DNA of 64,000 nucleotides, taken from NCBI RefSeq assembly GCF_029531655.1, contig NZ_JANRMI010000001.1:992001-1056000 (forward strand), given 5' to 3'. Source of the stretch: Bdellovibrio svalbardensis. Its GTDB lineage: Bacteria; Bdellovibrionota; Bdellovibrionia; Bdellovibrionales; Bdellovibrionaceae. The translations under genes and the position numbers were made by a program. A model generated the notes under the pieces. It searched no databases. It was not told where the DNA came from and saw nothing but the letters and a program-made list of their open reading frames with translations. Numbering within the stretch: the stretch's first letter is position 1; each line of letters starts with the position of its first letter. Positions 42,872 to 51,567 of the stretch are shown here, in pieces.

Positions 42872-45085
42872 GTGAGTTCGGATGACAAGACACCTTTAAA
42901 GGATGAATTTCTTCCTTCTGGTCCTCAGGAGTTCAAAAAACGCCGCCGAGAAATCATTATTGTTCTCTTGGTGTCATTTTTATTCGTTTTGCTCACATGG
43001 TTTGAGATCCGTCTTTTTGCGACAAGCCAGCAATTGCCATTCGTTCACAGTATCTTTTTCTTCGGTCTCGTAAATTTCAATATCGTTTTACTTTTGCTTT
43101 TGTTGTTTATGATCTTCCGCAATGTCGTGAAGGTTTTCGTTGAACGACAGGGCAAGCTTTTTGGTTCCAGTCTTAAAGCCAAATTGATCGCAGCCTTTGT
43201 GGCCTTCAGCTTCGTTCCGACGGTGCTGATGTTTATTATTTCAGTCTTCTATATTAATTCGAGCTTCGATAAATGGTTTAGCGCCAAGATGGCGGGGGTT
43301 CTTAAAAGCTCTATCGAAGTCACCAATGCTTACTACTTCAATGCCAAGAAAAAGAACTACCACTTTGCCCATCAGATTGCGGATGCGGTTCGCCCCCTGC
43401 ACAACTCTAACGAGGTAAAGAACAAGATCGAGACCCTGCGTAAAGAGTTCAGTCTGGATGCGGTGGAGTACTACCCATCACTTTTCGGCAAGCGCATCGT
43501 GGTTTCTGCCGAAGACGACACAGTCCCGACAGTCCCGGCGGTTTCGCTTGAGTTCCTGCAAAAAGGGATCAAGGTTCAGGCCGAAGCCAGCATCATCCAT
43601 CAATTTGGGGATGGAAACTTAGTGCGGGTTATTGTTCCAGTGAAAGAGGGTGCTGATCGCGGCGCCATCGTCGTTTCAAGTTTTTTACCTCTCTCCCTTG
43701 TTTCAAAGATGGATGATATCTCGACAGCCTATGATGAGTTCCGCGATATCAATCCCCTGGAGTATCCTTTAAAATCGATTTATCTGATCATCTTGGTTTT
43801 GATGACCTTTGTGATTCTGCTTGCGGCAACCTGGTTTGGGTTTTATTTGGCCAAACAGTTATCAGTTCCGATCGTGCAATTGGGCCGAGCCACTCGGCGA
43901 GTCGCGGGTGGGGATTACACGACCTTGGATATTAAGTCGGGTTCTGAAGAGATCAATGATCTGATTGCAAGCTTCAATCAGATGACTGTGACTCTGGAGA
44001 AAACTCTGGAAAAACTCGATGAGCATGCCAGATATACAGATACAGTTCTGAAGAACGTCAATACCGGCGTTATTTCCGTCGATCAATCCGGCATGGTTTC
44101 GACCATCAATCGTCGTGCGGCGCAGTTGTTAAAAGTCGATCCGGAAAAGCATATTGGCTATTCAGTTCGGGACCTTTTGACTTTGGAATATTTCCGTACT
44201 TTTGCAGAACTTCTTAAGAACATGCAGGATAATAAAGTCGAAAGTATCCAGAAAGAACTGCGTATCAATGTTCATGGTGAAGCGATTCCTCTGCAAATGA
44301 GTCTTTCAATTTTGAAGGACGAAAAAGGCCAAGAGGTTGGTAAAATTCTGGTCTTTGACGATATGACACCACTGCAGAACGCCCAAAGGGCGGCAGCATG
44401 GACGGAAGTAGCTCGTCGTATTGCCCATGAAATTAAAAATCCTCTGACGCCGATCAAGCTGTCTGCAGAGCGATTGCAACGAAAATTTGGTGCTTCCATC
44501 ACGGATCCTGCATTCAACGAATGTACGACTATGATTGTTAAGCAAGTCGATGGCCTGAAAAATCTTGTGAATGAGTTTTCTAATTTTGCCCGTTTGCCTC
44601 AGGCTCGTCCGGTGGTGGCTAATTTGAATTCAGTGGTTGAGGAGTCCTTGGGGTTATATCGCCAAGCTCATCCACAGGTTCATTTTGATTTTGCTCAAGA
44701 CTTCGAATTGCCTGATTTTAAATTCGACCCTGATCAGATCAAGCGGGTTTTGGTCAATCTGGTTGATAATGCGGTGTCGGCTGTTGCGAAAGAGCCACAA
44801 CCAACTGTGCAAATTATCACCCGTTACGACCGCGACATCAAAACCGTGCGCCTGACAGTGGCAGATAACGGCGAAGGCATCCCTGCGGCGGATCGAAATC
44901 GCATTTTTGAGCCTTACTACTCTACAAAAGAGAGTGGAACTGGATTAGGATTAGCCATCGTGAAAAGAATCATCGAAGACCATAACGGTTTCATCCGCGC
45001 TACTGCGAATGAGCCTAAAGGGGTGAAGATGGTGATCGAAATGCCCGTGAATGAAGTTGGCGCTTGGAAGCCATCTGAAGAGTAA
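42872..45085 (+). CDS. ntrY: NtrY-like membrane sensor histidine kinase
   Basis: This 737-residue sensor kinase has about four transmembrane segments: two or three near residues 24-110, and one near 305-330 after a periplasmic-type region. A HAMP linker, a PAS domain, the HisKA phosphoacceptor motif RRIAHEIKNPLTPIKLSAER and HATPase boxes (VNLVDNAVSA, VADNGEGIP, GTGLGLAIVKRI) follow. This layout and the H-box neighbourhood are typical of NtrY. GTG at 42872 has AAGGA six bases upstream; the longer frame would begin inside a palindromic repeat. The response-regulator gene follows 46 bases downstream. Confidence 0.9.
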   Translation: MSSDDKTPLKDEFLPSGPQEFKKRRREIIIVLLVSFLFVLLTWFEIRLFATSQQLPFVHSIFFFGLVNFNIVLLLLLLFMIFRNVVKVFVERQGKLFGSSLKAKLIAAFVAFSFVPTVLMFIISVFYINSSFDKWFSAKMAGVLKSSIEVTNAYYFNAKKKNYHFAHQIADAVRPLHNSNEVKNKIETLRKEFSLDAVEYYPSLFGKRIVVSAEDDTVPTVPAVSLEFLQKGIKVQAEASIIHQFGDGNLVRVIVPVKEGADRGAIVVSSFLPLSLVSKMDDISTAYDEFRDINPLEYPLKSIYLIILVLMTFVILLAATWFGFYLAKQLSVPIVQLGRATRRVAGGDYTTLDIKSGSEEINDLIASFNQMTVTLEKTLEKLDEHARYTDTVLKNVNTGVISVDQSGMVSTINRRAAQLLKVDPEKHIGYSVRDLLTLEYFRTFAELLKNMQDNKVESIQKELRINVHGEAIPLQMSLSILKDEKGQEVGKILVFDDMTPLQNAQRAAAWTEVARRIAHEIKNPLTPIKLSAERLQRKFGASITDPAFNECTTMIVKQVDGLKNLVNEFSNFARLPQARPVVANLNSVVEESLGLYRQAHPQVHFDFAQDFELPDFKFDPDQIKRVLVNLVDNAVSAVAKEPQPTVQIITRYDRDIKTVRLTVADNGEGIPAADRNRIFEPYYSTKESGTGLGLAIVKRIIEDHNGFIRATANEPKGVKMVIEMPVNEVGAWKPSEE

Positions 45086-45131
45086 ACTGTGGTATCGGCA
45101 TTTGCCGATACAATGACGAAAGAAGGTCGCT

Positions 45132-46508
45132 ATGACGGCTCTATCTACTAAAATTTTGATTATCGACGACGAAGCTCCGATTCGTGATGTGCTTTCGGCC
45201 TCTTTAAGAGACGAAGGCTACCAGGTTTTCTTGGCACATGATGGGGAGTCGGGATTGAAAGCGATCCGCGAGGTTCAGCCTGATATCGTTTTCCAGGATA
45301 TTTGGATGCCAGGAAAATACGACGGTATCGAAGTTTTGACCTTGGCTCGTAAAGAATTCCCTCATGTGGAATTTGTGATGATCTCTGGCCACGGAACGAT
45401 TGAGACCGCTGTAAAAGCAACCAAGCTTGGCGCCTGGGACTTTATCGAAAAGCCGTTGTCGATGGATAAGATCCTGATCGTGATTTCAAACATCATGAGC
45501 TACCAACAACAAAAAGAAGAGAAAGCTCTTCTTTTGAACAAACTTAGAAAATCGATCGCTTTGATTGGGGAAGCTCCCGCGATCATCGCGACCAAGCAGA
45601 TCATCGCGCGTGTGGCGCCAACAAACTCTTGGGTTTTGATCCAAGGGGAAGTGGGCTCTGGTAAAAAACTAGTTGCCGAAAATATCCATTACATGAGCCC
45701 TCGTGCCAGCCGTCCTTTTGTAGACATCAACTGCGGTGGCGTGCCGGAAGATCTTTTGGCTTCAGAAATCTTCGGGATTGAAAAAGGGGCTATGCCTGGC
45801 GTTGAGCGCACAAAAAAAGGAAAGTTGGATCTGGCTGCTGGCGGAACTCTGTTTATCGCTGAAATTGCAGAGATGAACAAAGAGGCCCAAGCGAAGCTTT
45901 TGGCTTACCTGGACGAGAAAAAATATACTCGCGTAGGAAGCACAGAGACTGTTGAGAATGACGTGCGTGTGATCGCCGCTTCCAGTAAGGATCTCGACAA
46001 AGAAGTTAAAGAGGGTCGTTTCAGAGAAGACCTGTACTACCGTTTGAACGTGATTCCATTCCGTGTGCCTTCTTTGAAAGAGCACGCTGAAGATATTCCG
46101 GTTTTGAGCTCTTACTTCGCTGATAATGTCGCCCGCGAAAGCGGATACCCTAAAAAGGCATTCTCAGAGCAGGCAATGGCACATATGATTTCATACCAAT
46201 GGCCAGGGAATGTGCGTGAGCTTAAAAATTTCATCGAGCGCGTGTATATTCTTACTCCTGGAGACTTCGTCGATCTTCACGACGTGCGTTTTGCTGGCTT
46301 AGTGGATCAAGGGGATGGCAAATCTATGGATTTGCAGGATCTTTCGACCTTCCGAGAAGCTCGCGCACAGTTTGAAAAGGAATATCTTCTTAAGAAGATC
46401 GCCGAAAACAGTGGGAATATCAGTCGCACGGCAGAGGTGATCGGGCTTGAACGCAGTTACCTTCACCGTAAGATCAAAGCCTACGGAATTGATTCCAAAG
46501 ATAATTAA
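45132..46508 (+). CDS. ntrX: NtrX/NtrC-type response regulator with atypical AAA+ motifs
   Basis: This 458-residue regulator has a receiver domain (1-125; acidic DDE, phospho-acceptor Asp in VFQDIWMPG, Lys in IEKPL), an AAA+ domain (150-375) and a Fis-type HTH (GNISRTAEVIGLERSYLHRKI). The AAA+ motifs deviate: Walker A reads GEVGSGKK, the sigma-54 contact loop GAFTGA reads GAMPGV, and Walker B FLDE reads FIAE, losing the Asp. Classical sigma-54 activation is therefore doubtful; it may regulate sigma-70 promoters or act as a repressor. It is the cognate partner of the upstream kinase by position. Confidence 0.9.
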   Translation: MTALSTKILIIDDEAPIRDVLSASLRDEGYQVFLAHDGESGLKAIREVQPDIVFQDIWMPGKYDGIEVLTLARKEFPHVEFVMISGHGTIETAVKATKLGAWDFIEKPLSMDKILIVISNIMSYQQQKEEKALLLNKLRKSIALIGEAPAIIATKQIIARVAPTNSWVLIQGEVGSGKKLVAENIHYMSPRASRPFVDINCGGVPEDLLASEIFGIEKGAMPGVERTKKGKLDLAAGGTLFIAEIAEMNKEAQAKLLAYLDEKKYTRVGSTETVENDVRVIAASSKDLDKEVKEGRFREDLYYRLNVIPFRVPSLKEHAEDIPVLSSYFADNVARESGYPKKAFSEQAMAHMISYQWPGNVRELKNFIERVYILTPGDFVDLHDVRFAGLVDQGDGKSMDLQDLSTFREARAQFEKEYLLKKIAENSGNISRTAEVIGLERSYLHRKIKAYGIDSKDN

Positions 46509-46544
46509 TATTTACTAAGTTAAGACTTTTTAGAAAGAAACAAC

Positions 46545-48047
46545 ATGGCAGATACAGCGATTACACCTACACGTTCTGAAAACTATCCTGAGTGGTACCA
46601 ACAGGTCATCACCGCAGCTGACATGGCTGAAAACTCTCCAGTTCGTGGTTGTATGGTGATTAAACCCTGGGGTTATGCGGTTTGGGAAAACATGCAGGCC
46701 GTTCTTGATCGTATGTTCAAAGATACAGGACATGTGAATGCTTACTTCCCCCTTTTGATCCCACTTAGCTTTTTGGAAAAAGAAGCTGAACACGTAGAGG
46801 GATTCGCGAAAGAGTGCGCAGTTGTCACTCATCATCGTTTGAAGGGTGATGGAAATGGCAAACTTGTTCCTGATGGCGAACTTGAAGAGCCTCTTATCAT
46901 TCGTCCAACCAGCGAAACGATCATCGGTCACCAATTTGCAAAATGGGTGAAATCTTACCGTGATTTGCCAGTGTTGATCAATCAGTGGTGTAACGTCATG
47001 AGATGGGAAATGCGTACACGTATGTTCCTAAGAACGGCAGAATTCCTATGGCAGGAAGGTCATACAGTTCATGCCACGGCGAAAGAAGCTCAGGAAGAAA
47101 CTTTGCAGATGTTGGACGTTTACTCTGACTTTGCTGAGCAGTACATGGCGATGCCGGTGATCAAGGGTATGAAAACCAGTGATGAACGATTCCCGGGTGC
47201 TGTTGACACTTATACGATCGAAGCATTGATGCAAGATCGCAAGGCATTGCAGGCGGGCACTTCGCATTTCTTAGGTCAAAACTTCGCAAAAGCCTCTGGC
47301 ATTAAGTATCTAAGTGCTGAAGGCAAAGAAGAAACGGCATGGACGACTTCATGGGGTGTTTCAACTCGTCTTATCGGCGGTTTGATCATGACCCACAGTG
47401 ATGACAACGGATTCGTTGTTCCACCAAGAATCGCCCCATTGCATGTCGTAATCATTCCGATCTATCGCAATGATGAAGAGAAAAAACAAGTTCTCGAGTA
47501 CGTACAAAGTCTTGCAAAGGAATTGAAGGCGCAAAGCTATTCTGGCGGCGCAGTTCGTGTCAAAGTCGACGACCGCGATATGCGCGGTGGTGATAAAGCA
47601 TGGCAGTACATCAAACAAGGTGTTCCTGTACGTGTTGAAGTAGGGCCTCGTGATATGGCCAAAGGCGAAGTCTTTGTCGGTCGACGTGATCGTGGACCAA
47701 AAGAGAAAGCCGGTCAGGCGCGTGATGCCTTTGTCCAAAACATTTCAAGCACTCTTCAGGAAATTCAAGATGGCTTGTTTGAAAAGGCGAAAAAATTCAG
47801 AGACGAAAACATCAAACGTGTGACTTCTTTGGCGGACTTTGAAGCTTATTTCAAGGGCAACGATGAGACTTCGGCGCCAGGCTTTGCACTTGTACCTTGG
47901 TGTGAAGAAGGTATTGGTCATGACTTGCTTGCCACGTTGAAAGTGACTCCACGCTGTATTCCTTTGAATCAAGAGCCTGTTCAAGGTAATTGTATCTTCT
48001 CTGGAAAGCCTGCAACGAAATGGGTGCTTTTCGCTAAATCGTACTAA
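46545..48047 (+). CDS. proS: Prolyl-tRNA synthetase, eukaryote/archaea-type
   Basis: This class II aminoacyl-tRNA synthetase charges tRNA-Pro. The 500-residue protein is the short form without the bacterial insertion/editing domain: PVRGCMVIKPWGYAVWENM, the motif 2 region WRxExRTRMFLRTAEFLWQEGH, LQAGTSHFLGQNFAKA and a C-terminal zinc-like domain ending in WVLFAKSY (terminal Tyr). This is the archaeal/eukaryal-type ProRS, which also occurs in a subset of bacteria. It lies 36 bases after the response regulator and ends at a strong terminator. Confidence 0.96.
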   Translation: MADTAITPTRSENYPEWYQQVITAADMAENSPVRGCMVIKPWGYAVWENMQAVLDRMFKDTGHVNAYFPLLIPLSFLEKEAEHVEGFAKECAVVTHHRLKGDGNGKLVPDGELEEPLIIRPTSETIIGHQFAKWVKSYRDLPVLINQWCNVMRWEMRTRMFLRTAEFLWQEGHTVHATAKEAQEETLQMLDVYSDFAEQYMAMPVIKGMKTSDERFPGAVDTYTIEALMQDRKALQAGTSHFLGQNFAKASGIKYLSAEGKEETAWTTSWGVSTRLIGGLIMTHSDDNGFVVPPRIAPLHVVIIPIYRNDEEKKQVLEYVQSLAKELKAQSYSGGAVRVKVDDRDMRGGDKAWQYIKQGVPVRVEVGPRDMAKGEVFVGRRDRGPKEKAGQARDAFVQNISSTLQEIQDGLFEKAKKFRDENIKRVTSLADFEAYFKGNDETSAPGFALVPWCEEGIGHDLLATLKVTPRCIPLNQEPVQGNCIFSGKPATKWVLFAKSY

Positions 48048-48134
48048 TTTAGTAAATGGAATGAACTCACAATCAAAGGGACCATAAGTCTTGAGAGAGT
48101 GAACCATGTTTCAAAAAAAATCTGGAAATTTGTC

Positions 48135-48163
48135 AAACGGAGGGGATAACCCTCCGTTTTTTT
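48135..48163 (+). terminator. Terminator after proS
   Basis: AAACGGAGGG, GATAA loop, CCCTCCGTTT plus further T. The 10-bp stem is perfect. Confidence 0.9.
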
Positions 48164-48171
48164 ATTTCATT

Positions 48172-48200
48172 TTGACCGATTCAAAACCCGAGCAGAATAT
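48172..48200 (+). promoter_or_regulatory. Candidate sigma-70-type promoter of the L,D-transpeptidase gene
   Basis: TTGACC, 17 bases, GAATAT, located just after the proS terminator and 62 bases before the ATG. Confidence 0.45.
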
Positions 48201-48261
48201 TATTCCTAGAGCTATGGAGGACGTAAGCTAAACAAACTGACCAAATATTTGGGAGGGTCTG

Positions 48262-48966
48262 ATGAGAGCTTTAATTCTTTCCTTTTTCTTGTTCATAGCC
48301 GCTTCTTCCAGTCTTGCAGAGGATGGTCTTAACGGTTCACCACAGCTGGATGACTTAATGACTCCGGACGAGCTTGCTGCGGAAGTAGGGGCACCACGAA
48401 CGGAAATGAATCGTCCGGTGATTAGTCCTGAGGCTATCGCCGCCAATGACGGGATCGACGTTTTTCGAGAATACGCGATTGTCATCGAAGTGAATAAGGC
48501 TGCGTTCGGGTATGGCGCTCAACAAATGACTGTATCAGAAAATGGTGTGACGACGGCTGTCTGGCCCGTTTCTACGGGGCGGGAACAATACGAACGGGCC
48601 AAGAGTGGTCGTTGGTATTGGACCGTGACTCCCGCCGGGACGTTTTCGCCCTATCAATTAATCCGAGATCACTATTCGCAAACTTGGGAGGCGCATATGG
48701 AGTATGCCGCTTTTTTTAACGGTGGAATTGCGATCCATGCGACAACTCCGGATCACTATAAACAGCTAGGGACCCGGGCTTCTGGTGGCTGTGTTCGGTT
48801 GCATAAAGACAATGCGAAAATTATCTACGGAAAAATCCTGGCGCAAGGTCAAAGACTTGTGCCGCTTTTCAATATGAATGGCCGGGTCGCGCGGGACGTG
48901 AACGGAAATCCAATTCGTGTCATGGGATGGAATACCCTGATCATTGTTCGTGACGGGCTCTACTAG
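48262..48966 (+). CDS. Exported L,D-transpeptidase (YkuD domain)
   Basis: This 234-residue cell-wall enzyme has a signal peptide (cleavage near SLAE, residue 20). The YkuD catalytic domain occupies about 70-234: NKAAFGYGAQQMTV, then IHATTPDHYK and ASGGCVRLHKDNA, carrying the conserved His and nucleophile Cys. Such enzymes make 3-3 cross-links in peptidoglycan or attach proteins or amino acids to it. The SD GGGAGG lies four bases before the ATG. It is a single gene with its own promoter and terminator. Many Bdellovibrio species carry several such enzymes; which role this one has cannot be told. Confidence 0.9.
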   Translation: MRALILSFFLFIAASSSLAEDGLNGSPQLDDLMTPDELAAEVGAPRTEMNRPVISPEAIAANDGIDVFREYAIVIEVNKAAFGYGAQQMTVSENGVTTAVWPVSTGREQYERAKSGRWYWTVTPAGTFSPYQLIRDHYSQTWEAHMEYAAFFNGGIAIHATTPDHYKQLGTRASGGCVRLHKDNAKIIYGKILAQGQRLVPLFNMNGRVARDVNGNPIRVMGWNTLIIVRDGLY

Positions 48967-48992
48967 GTTGGCAACTAATTTTCAGATTAGAT

Positions 48993-49026
48993 AAAAGGCT
49001 CGGCATCAGCGGAGCCTTTTATTTTC
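48993..49026. terminator. Bidirectional terminator
   Basis: AAAAGGCTC, a 10-base loop, GAGCCTTTT followed by ATTTTC. It serves the L,D-transpeptidase gene and the small minus-strand gene, whose stop codon lies inside it. Confidence 0.8.
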
Positions 49027-49162
49027 TCAAGTCTGGGGTTGCAGAACCTTGATTTGCAAAGGTCGGTTCAGCTTTTTTAGGTTCCGTATTTCTCGAGAAG
49101 ATAAAACTCGAAAAAAATAAAAGCAGACAAATAATCACGGGAGTGATGGCTTTGAGGTTCAT
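49019..49162 (-). CDS. 47-residue single-pass membrane peptide
   Basis: This small gene is read on the minus strand with ATG at 49162 and TAA at 49021-49019. The product starts MNLKAITPVIICLLLFFSSF, one hydrophobic helix or uncleaved signal anchor, followed by a polar tail (RNTEPKKAEPTFANQG). A good SD (CGGAGG) lies six bases before the ATG, and a terminator overlaps the stop, both supporting a real gene. No family is recognised. Confidence 0.6.
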   Translation of the reverse strand: MNLKAITPVIICLLLFFSSFIFSRNTEPKKAEPTFANQGSATPDLRK

Positions 49163-49257
49163 ATAAATCCTCCGACTGAACTATCTTCGCCAGATCGGAG
49201 AGTAAAAGAAACTCTTCTGTAGTAGAGTTTCGATTACATTCTGAACATCATCGGGTG

Positions 49258-50523
49258 TTACCTTGCAAACGCACCATGCTTCAACAACTTAGGAGCAGCA
49301 TAAGCTTTGAAAAGCTCATTTTTATTGCGCTCATTGAATTTTCCAGCGCGACTGCACATCAAATTGTCGAGGTCGAACTGATAACTCACAAATGCTTTCT
49401 CTGTGTCATCCCAGAACTCAATATAACAGTCTGGAAAGCCCAGTACGTGGCCATACTCATGGCGAATTGTCCACTGTGAGTCCCAAGACTCAATGGATAC
49501 CTGAGAGTCCATGGTGATTGTGTCGCCACCAACATCTTCCACATATGCCACAGTGCCAGGGATGAATCGGATATTTGCAGCCGCTTTCGAGTCAAAATTT
49601 AACTTCAATCCGCCAGTGGTCCATTGCCATTCCGCTTCGACATTGTTTTTCACGAACAAATTGATCGCATCATTTTCGCTGGGCTTAAAACCCATCACCA
49701 AGCTACCTGCAGAGCTGTAAATATCTTTTCGAGGATTGGTGACTTCAAAAAGCTTTTCATAATTTCTTTGCGCCTGATCCTGATATTTTTTGTACATCTC
49801 AAAAAGAGTGCTATTGCGAAGAGCTCTCTCCATCAAGGTGTCGCAAGTAGGATCCCACTTTGTAGCATTGAAGCAAACGTCCCAAACCCAGCCTTTAAGT
49901 TGCTGTTGTCTTTCGACTGGCAAAGACTTGTAGTTTTGAAGTTCTTCTTTGAGTTTCTCATCGCCGATTTTTCCCAGAAAGCGAAGACCGCGGAAATCGA
50001 ATATCTTCTGAGTGCGGAAGTAGGGAATATTCTTGCGCATTCCATTCCAGCGCAATGAATGAGAGTAAATCACGTCAATTTTCCGCGCCCACAAGCGATA
50101 AACCTCGAGGTCGACGGGGAGTGACGTCGGCAGGGAGGCTGTGCCCAGTAAGACGGTTTTGAGTTCCGGTGGCAGATCTTTCTCAATCAGCATCCAGCGC
50201 TCATTTAATAGAGCATCATTATAACGGAGCGGATCTTCCATCGGAATGCCTTTGGAGGACCCTGGATTTGAAAGCTGAATCTTATCTTCAGGTTTGCGAT
50301 GAGCATTGAGAAGATTCAGCCATTCCAAGTTGCGAGGACCGATCGCCAAGGCATTATGCCAAGCTTGAGGAGGTTCTGCGACCAAGCCTTTAGTTGAACG
50401 AAACTCTTCAGGATAAGCCATCGAAGAAGCTTCCAAATCCGGAAGGCCATGAAAATGGCGGTGTAAAGCGGGGGAGGCTTCAACAGGGGACCAAAACTTC
50501 ATTATAAGGAATAGTATCAACAT
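49258..50523 (-). CDS. Exported putative metalloprotease with HExxH motif
   Basis: This protein of about 421 residues has an N-terminal signal segment (MLILFLIMKFWSPVEAS). A zinc-metalloprotease-like motif, RHEYGHVLGFPDCY (HExxHxxGxxD), lies near residue 360, reminiscent of metzincin-type sites with a third ligand. The upstream 330 residues are helical and not assigned; paired cysteines (CFN, CDT, CYI, MCS) suggest disulfides. The ATG at 50523 is chosen for the signal segment, but no strong SD is visible, and a TTG at 50568 is possible. The substrate is unknown. Confidence 0.7.
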   Translation of the reverse strand: MLILFLIMKFWSPVEASPALHRHFHGLPDLEASSMAYPEEFRSTKGLVAEPPQAWHNALAIGPRNLEWLNLLNAHRKPEDKIQLSNPGSSKGIPMEDPLRYNDALLNERWMLIEKDLPPELKTVLLGTASLPTSLPVDLEVYRLWARKIDVIYSHSLRWNGMRKNIPYFRTQKIFDFRGLRFLGKIGDEKLKEELQNYKSLPVERQQQLKGWVWDVCFNATKWDPTCDTLMERALRNSTLFEMYKKYQDQAQRNYEKLFEVTNPRKDIYSSAGSLVMGFKPSENDAINLFVKNNVEAEWQWTTGGLKLNFDSKAAANIRFIPGTVAYVEDVGGDTITMDSQVSIESWDSQWTIRHEYGHVLGFPDCYIEFWDDTEKAFVSYQFDLDNLMCSRAGKFNERNKNELFKAYAAPKLLKHGAFAR

Positions 50524-50703
50524 GCGGCGGATAATAAGGAATGATAGTGAGGGGTCAAATGATTCCAACTAACAAGGCGTGTTGAACTGTTGAGCTATCA
50601 AGATGATTGCAAGGCTTGTTCTGTCCACAAAGTTGGGCTCATCATTTTGAGAGGATCGCTGTCTCAGTCCGAGCGGTCACGGGGGGAGAGGGGGGGCTCG
50701 TAT

Positions 50704-50732
50704 TTGACTTTCATAAGGGCACTTCATATATC
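50704..50732 (+). promoter_or_regulatory. Candidate sigma-70-type promoter of pyrF-rlmB
   Basis: TTGACT, 17 bases, TATATC, about 116 bases upstream of pyrF. Spacing and both boxes are close to consensus. The rest of the 50524-50847 gap shows no gene. Confidence 0.5.
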
Positions 50733-50847
50733 TTTAGCATAGAATATTGTTTCTTTAATCTGATGAACTCAGAGTTAAAAATCATTTCAAATGAGTTGAA
50801 GTGACAGTCCATTCTTCAGCGGTGCTGAAGTGCAAACCGGAGAGGCT

Positions 50848-51567
50848 ATGAAGCGCAACCTCAAAGCAAGCCCGATGAAAAATCCAATCATCCTTGCTCT
50901 CGATGTAGATACAAAAGAGCAAGCCCTCAAAATTGCAGAGGAGCTGTCTGAAATTGTCGGTGGCTTTAAGCTTGGTCCCCGCCTCTGTCTTAGATATGGA
51001 ATGGACTTCGTCAAAGAGATCGCAAAGCAGGGTCCCATTTTTTTGGACAATAAACACTTCGATATTCCCTCCACAATGGAAGCCGCCGTCAGAGCGAGTT
51101 TTGAGGCGGGTGCTTCCTTGGTCACTGTCCATGCTTTAAGTGGTCTTGAGGCCCTGAAAAAAATGGCTGAGGTTGAAAGGGAACTGAATGAACAAAGGCC
51201 TTTCCGTGTTCTCGCAGTGACTATTCTCACGTCATGGGATGAGCAATCTCTTCCTTCTAATTTCAAGGAGCAGTCGATCTCTCAGCACGTCGTTGAATTG
51301 GCAAATTTAGTTCAGGAGGCGGGCCTTTCCAGCATCGTTTGCTCTCCTCATGAATTAGACCTTTTACAAAATCGCGGTCTATATCTTGTCACTCCGGGAA
51401 TTCGCACTAGTATGGCAAGCGCGGGCGATCAGAAGCGAATTATGGGTCCTAAGGCAGCACTCCAGTATGGAGCTTCTGCCTTGGTGGTAGGTCGCCCGAT
51501 TCTAGAAGCAAAAAATATTAAAGAAGCAGCAACAGAATTTGTAATGGCAGTATATGAAGAAAAATAA
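50848..51567 (+). CDS. pyrF: Orotidine 5'-phosphate decarboxylase
   Basis: This enzyme catalyses the last step of UMP synthesis, decarboxylation of OMP. The 239-residue TIM-barrel protein has LALDVDTKEQAL at strand 1, GFKLGPRLCLRYG, the catalytic Asp-Lys-Asp segment FLDNKHFDIPST (usually DLKxxDIPxT) and VTPGIRT followed by VVGRPI for phosphate binding. The ATG at 50848 has GGAGAGG just upstream. The 3' end overlaps the rRNA methyltransferase gene by 14 bases, so the two are cotranscribed. Confidence 0.95.
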   Translation: MKRNLKASPMKNPIILALDVDTKEQALKIAEELSEIVGGFKLGPRLCLRYGMDFVKEIAKQGPIFLDNKHFDIPSTMEAAVRASFEAGASLVTVHALSGLEALKKMAEVERELNEQRPFRVLAVTILTSWDEQSLPSNFKEQSISQHVVELANLVQEAGLSSIVCSPHELDLLQNRGLYLVTPGIRTSMASAGDQKRIMGPKAALQYGASALVVGRPILEAKNIKEAATEFVMAVYEEK

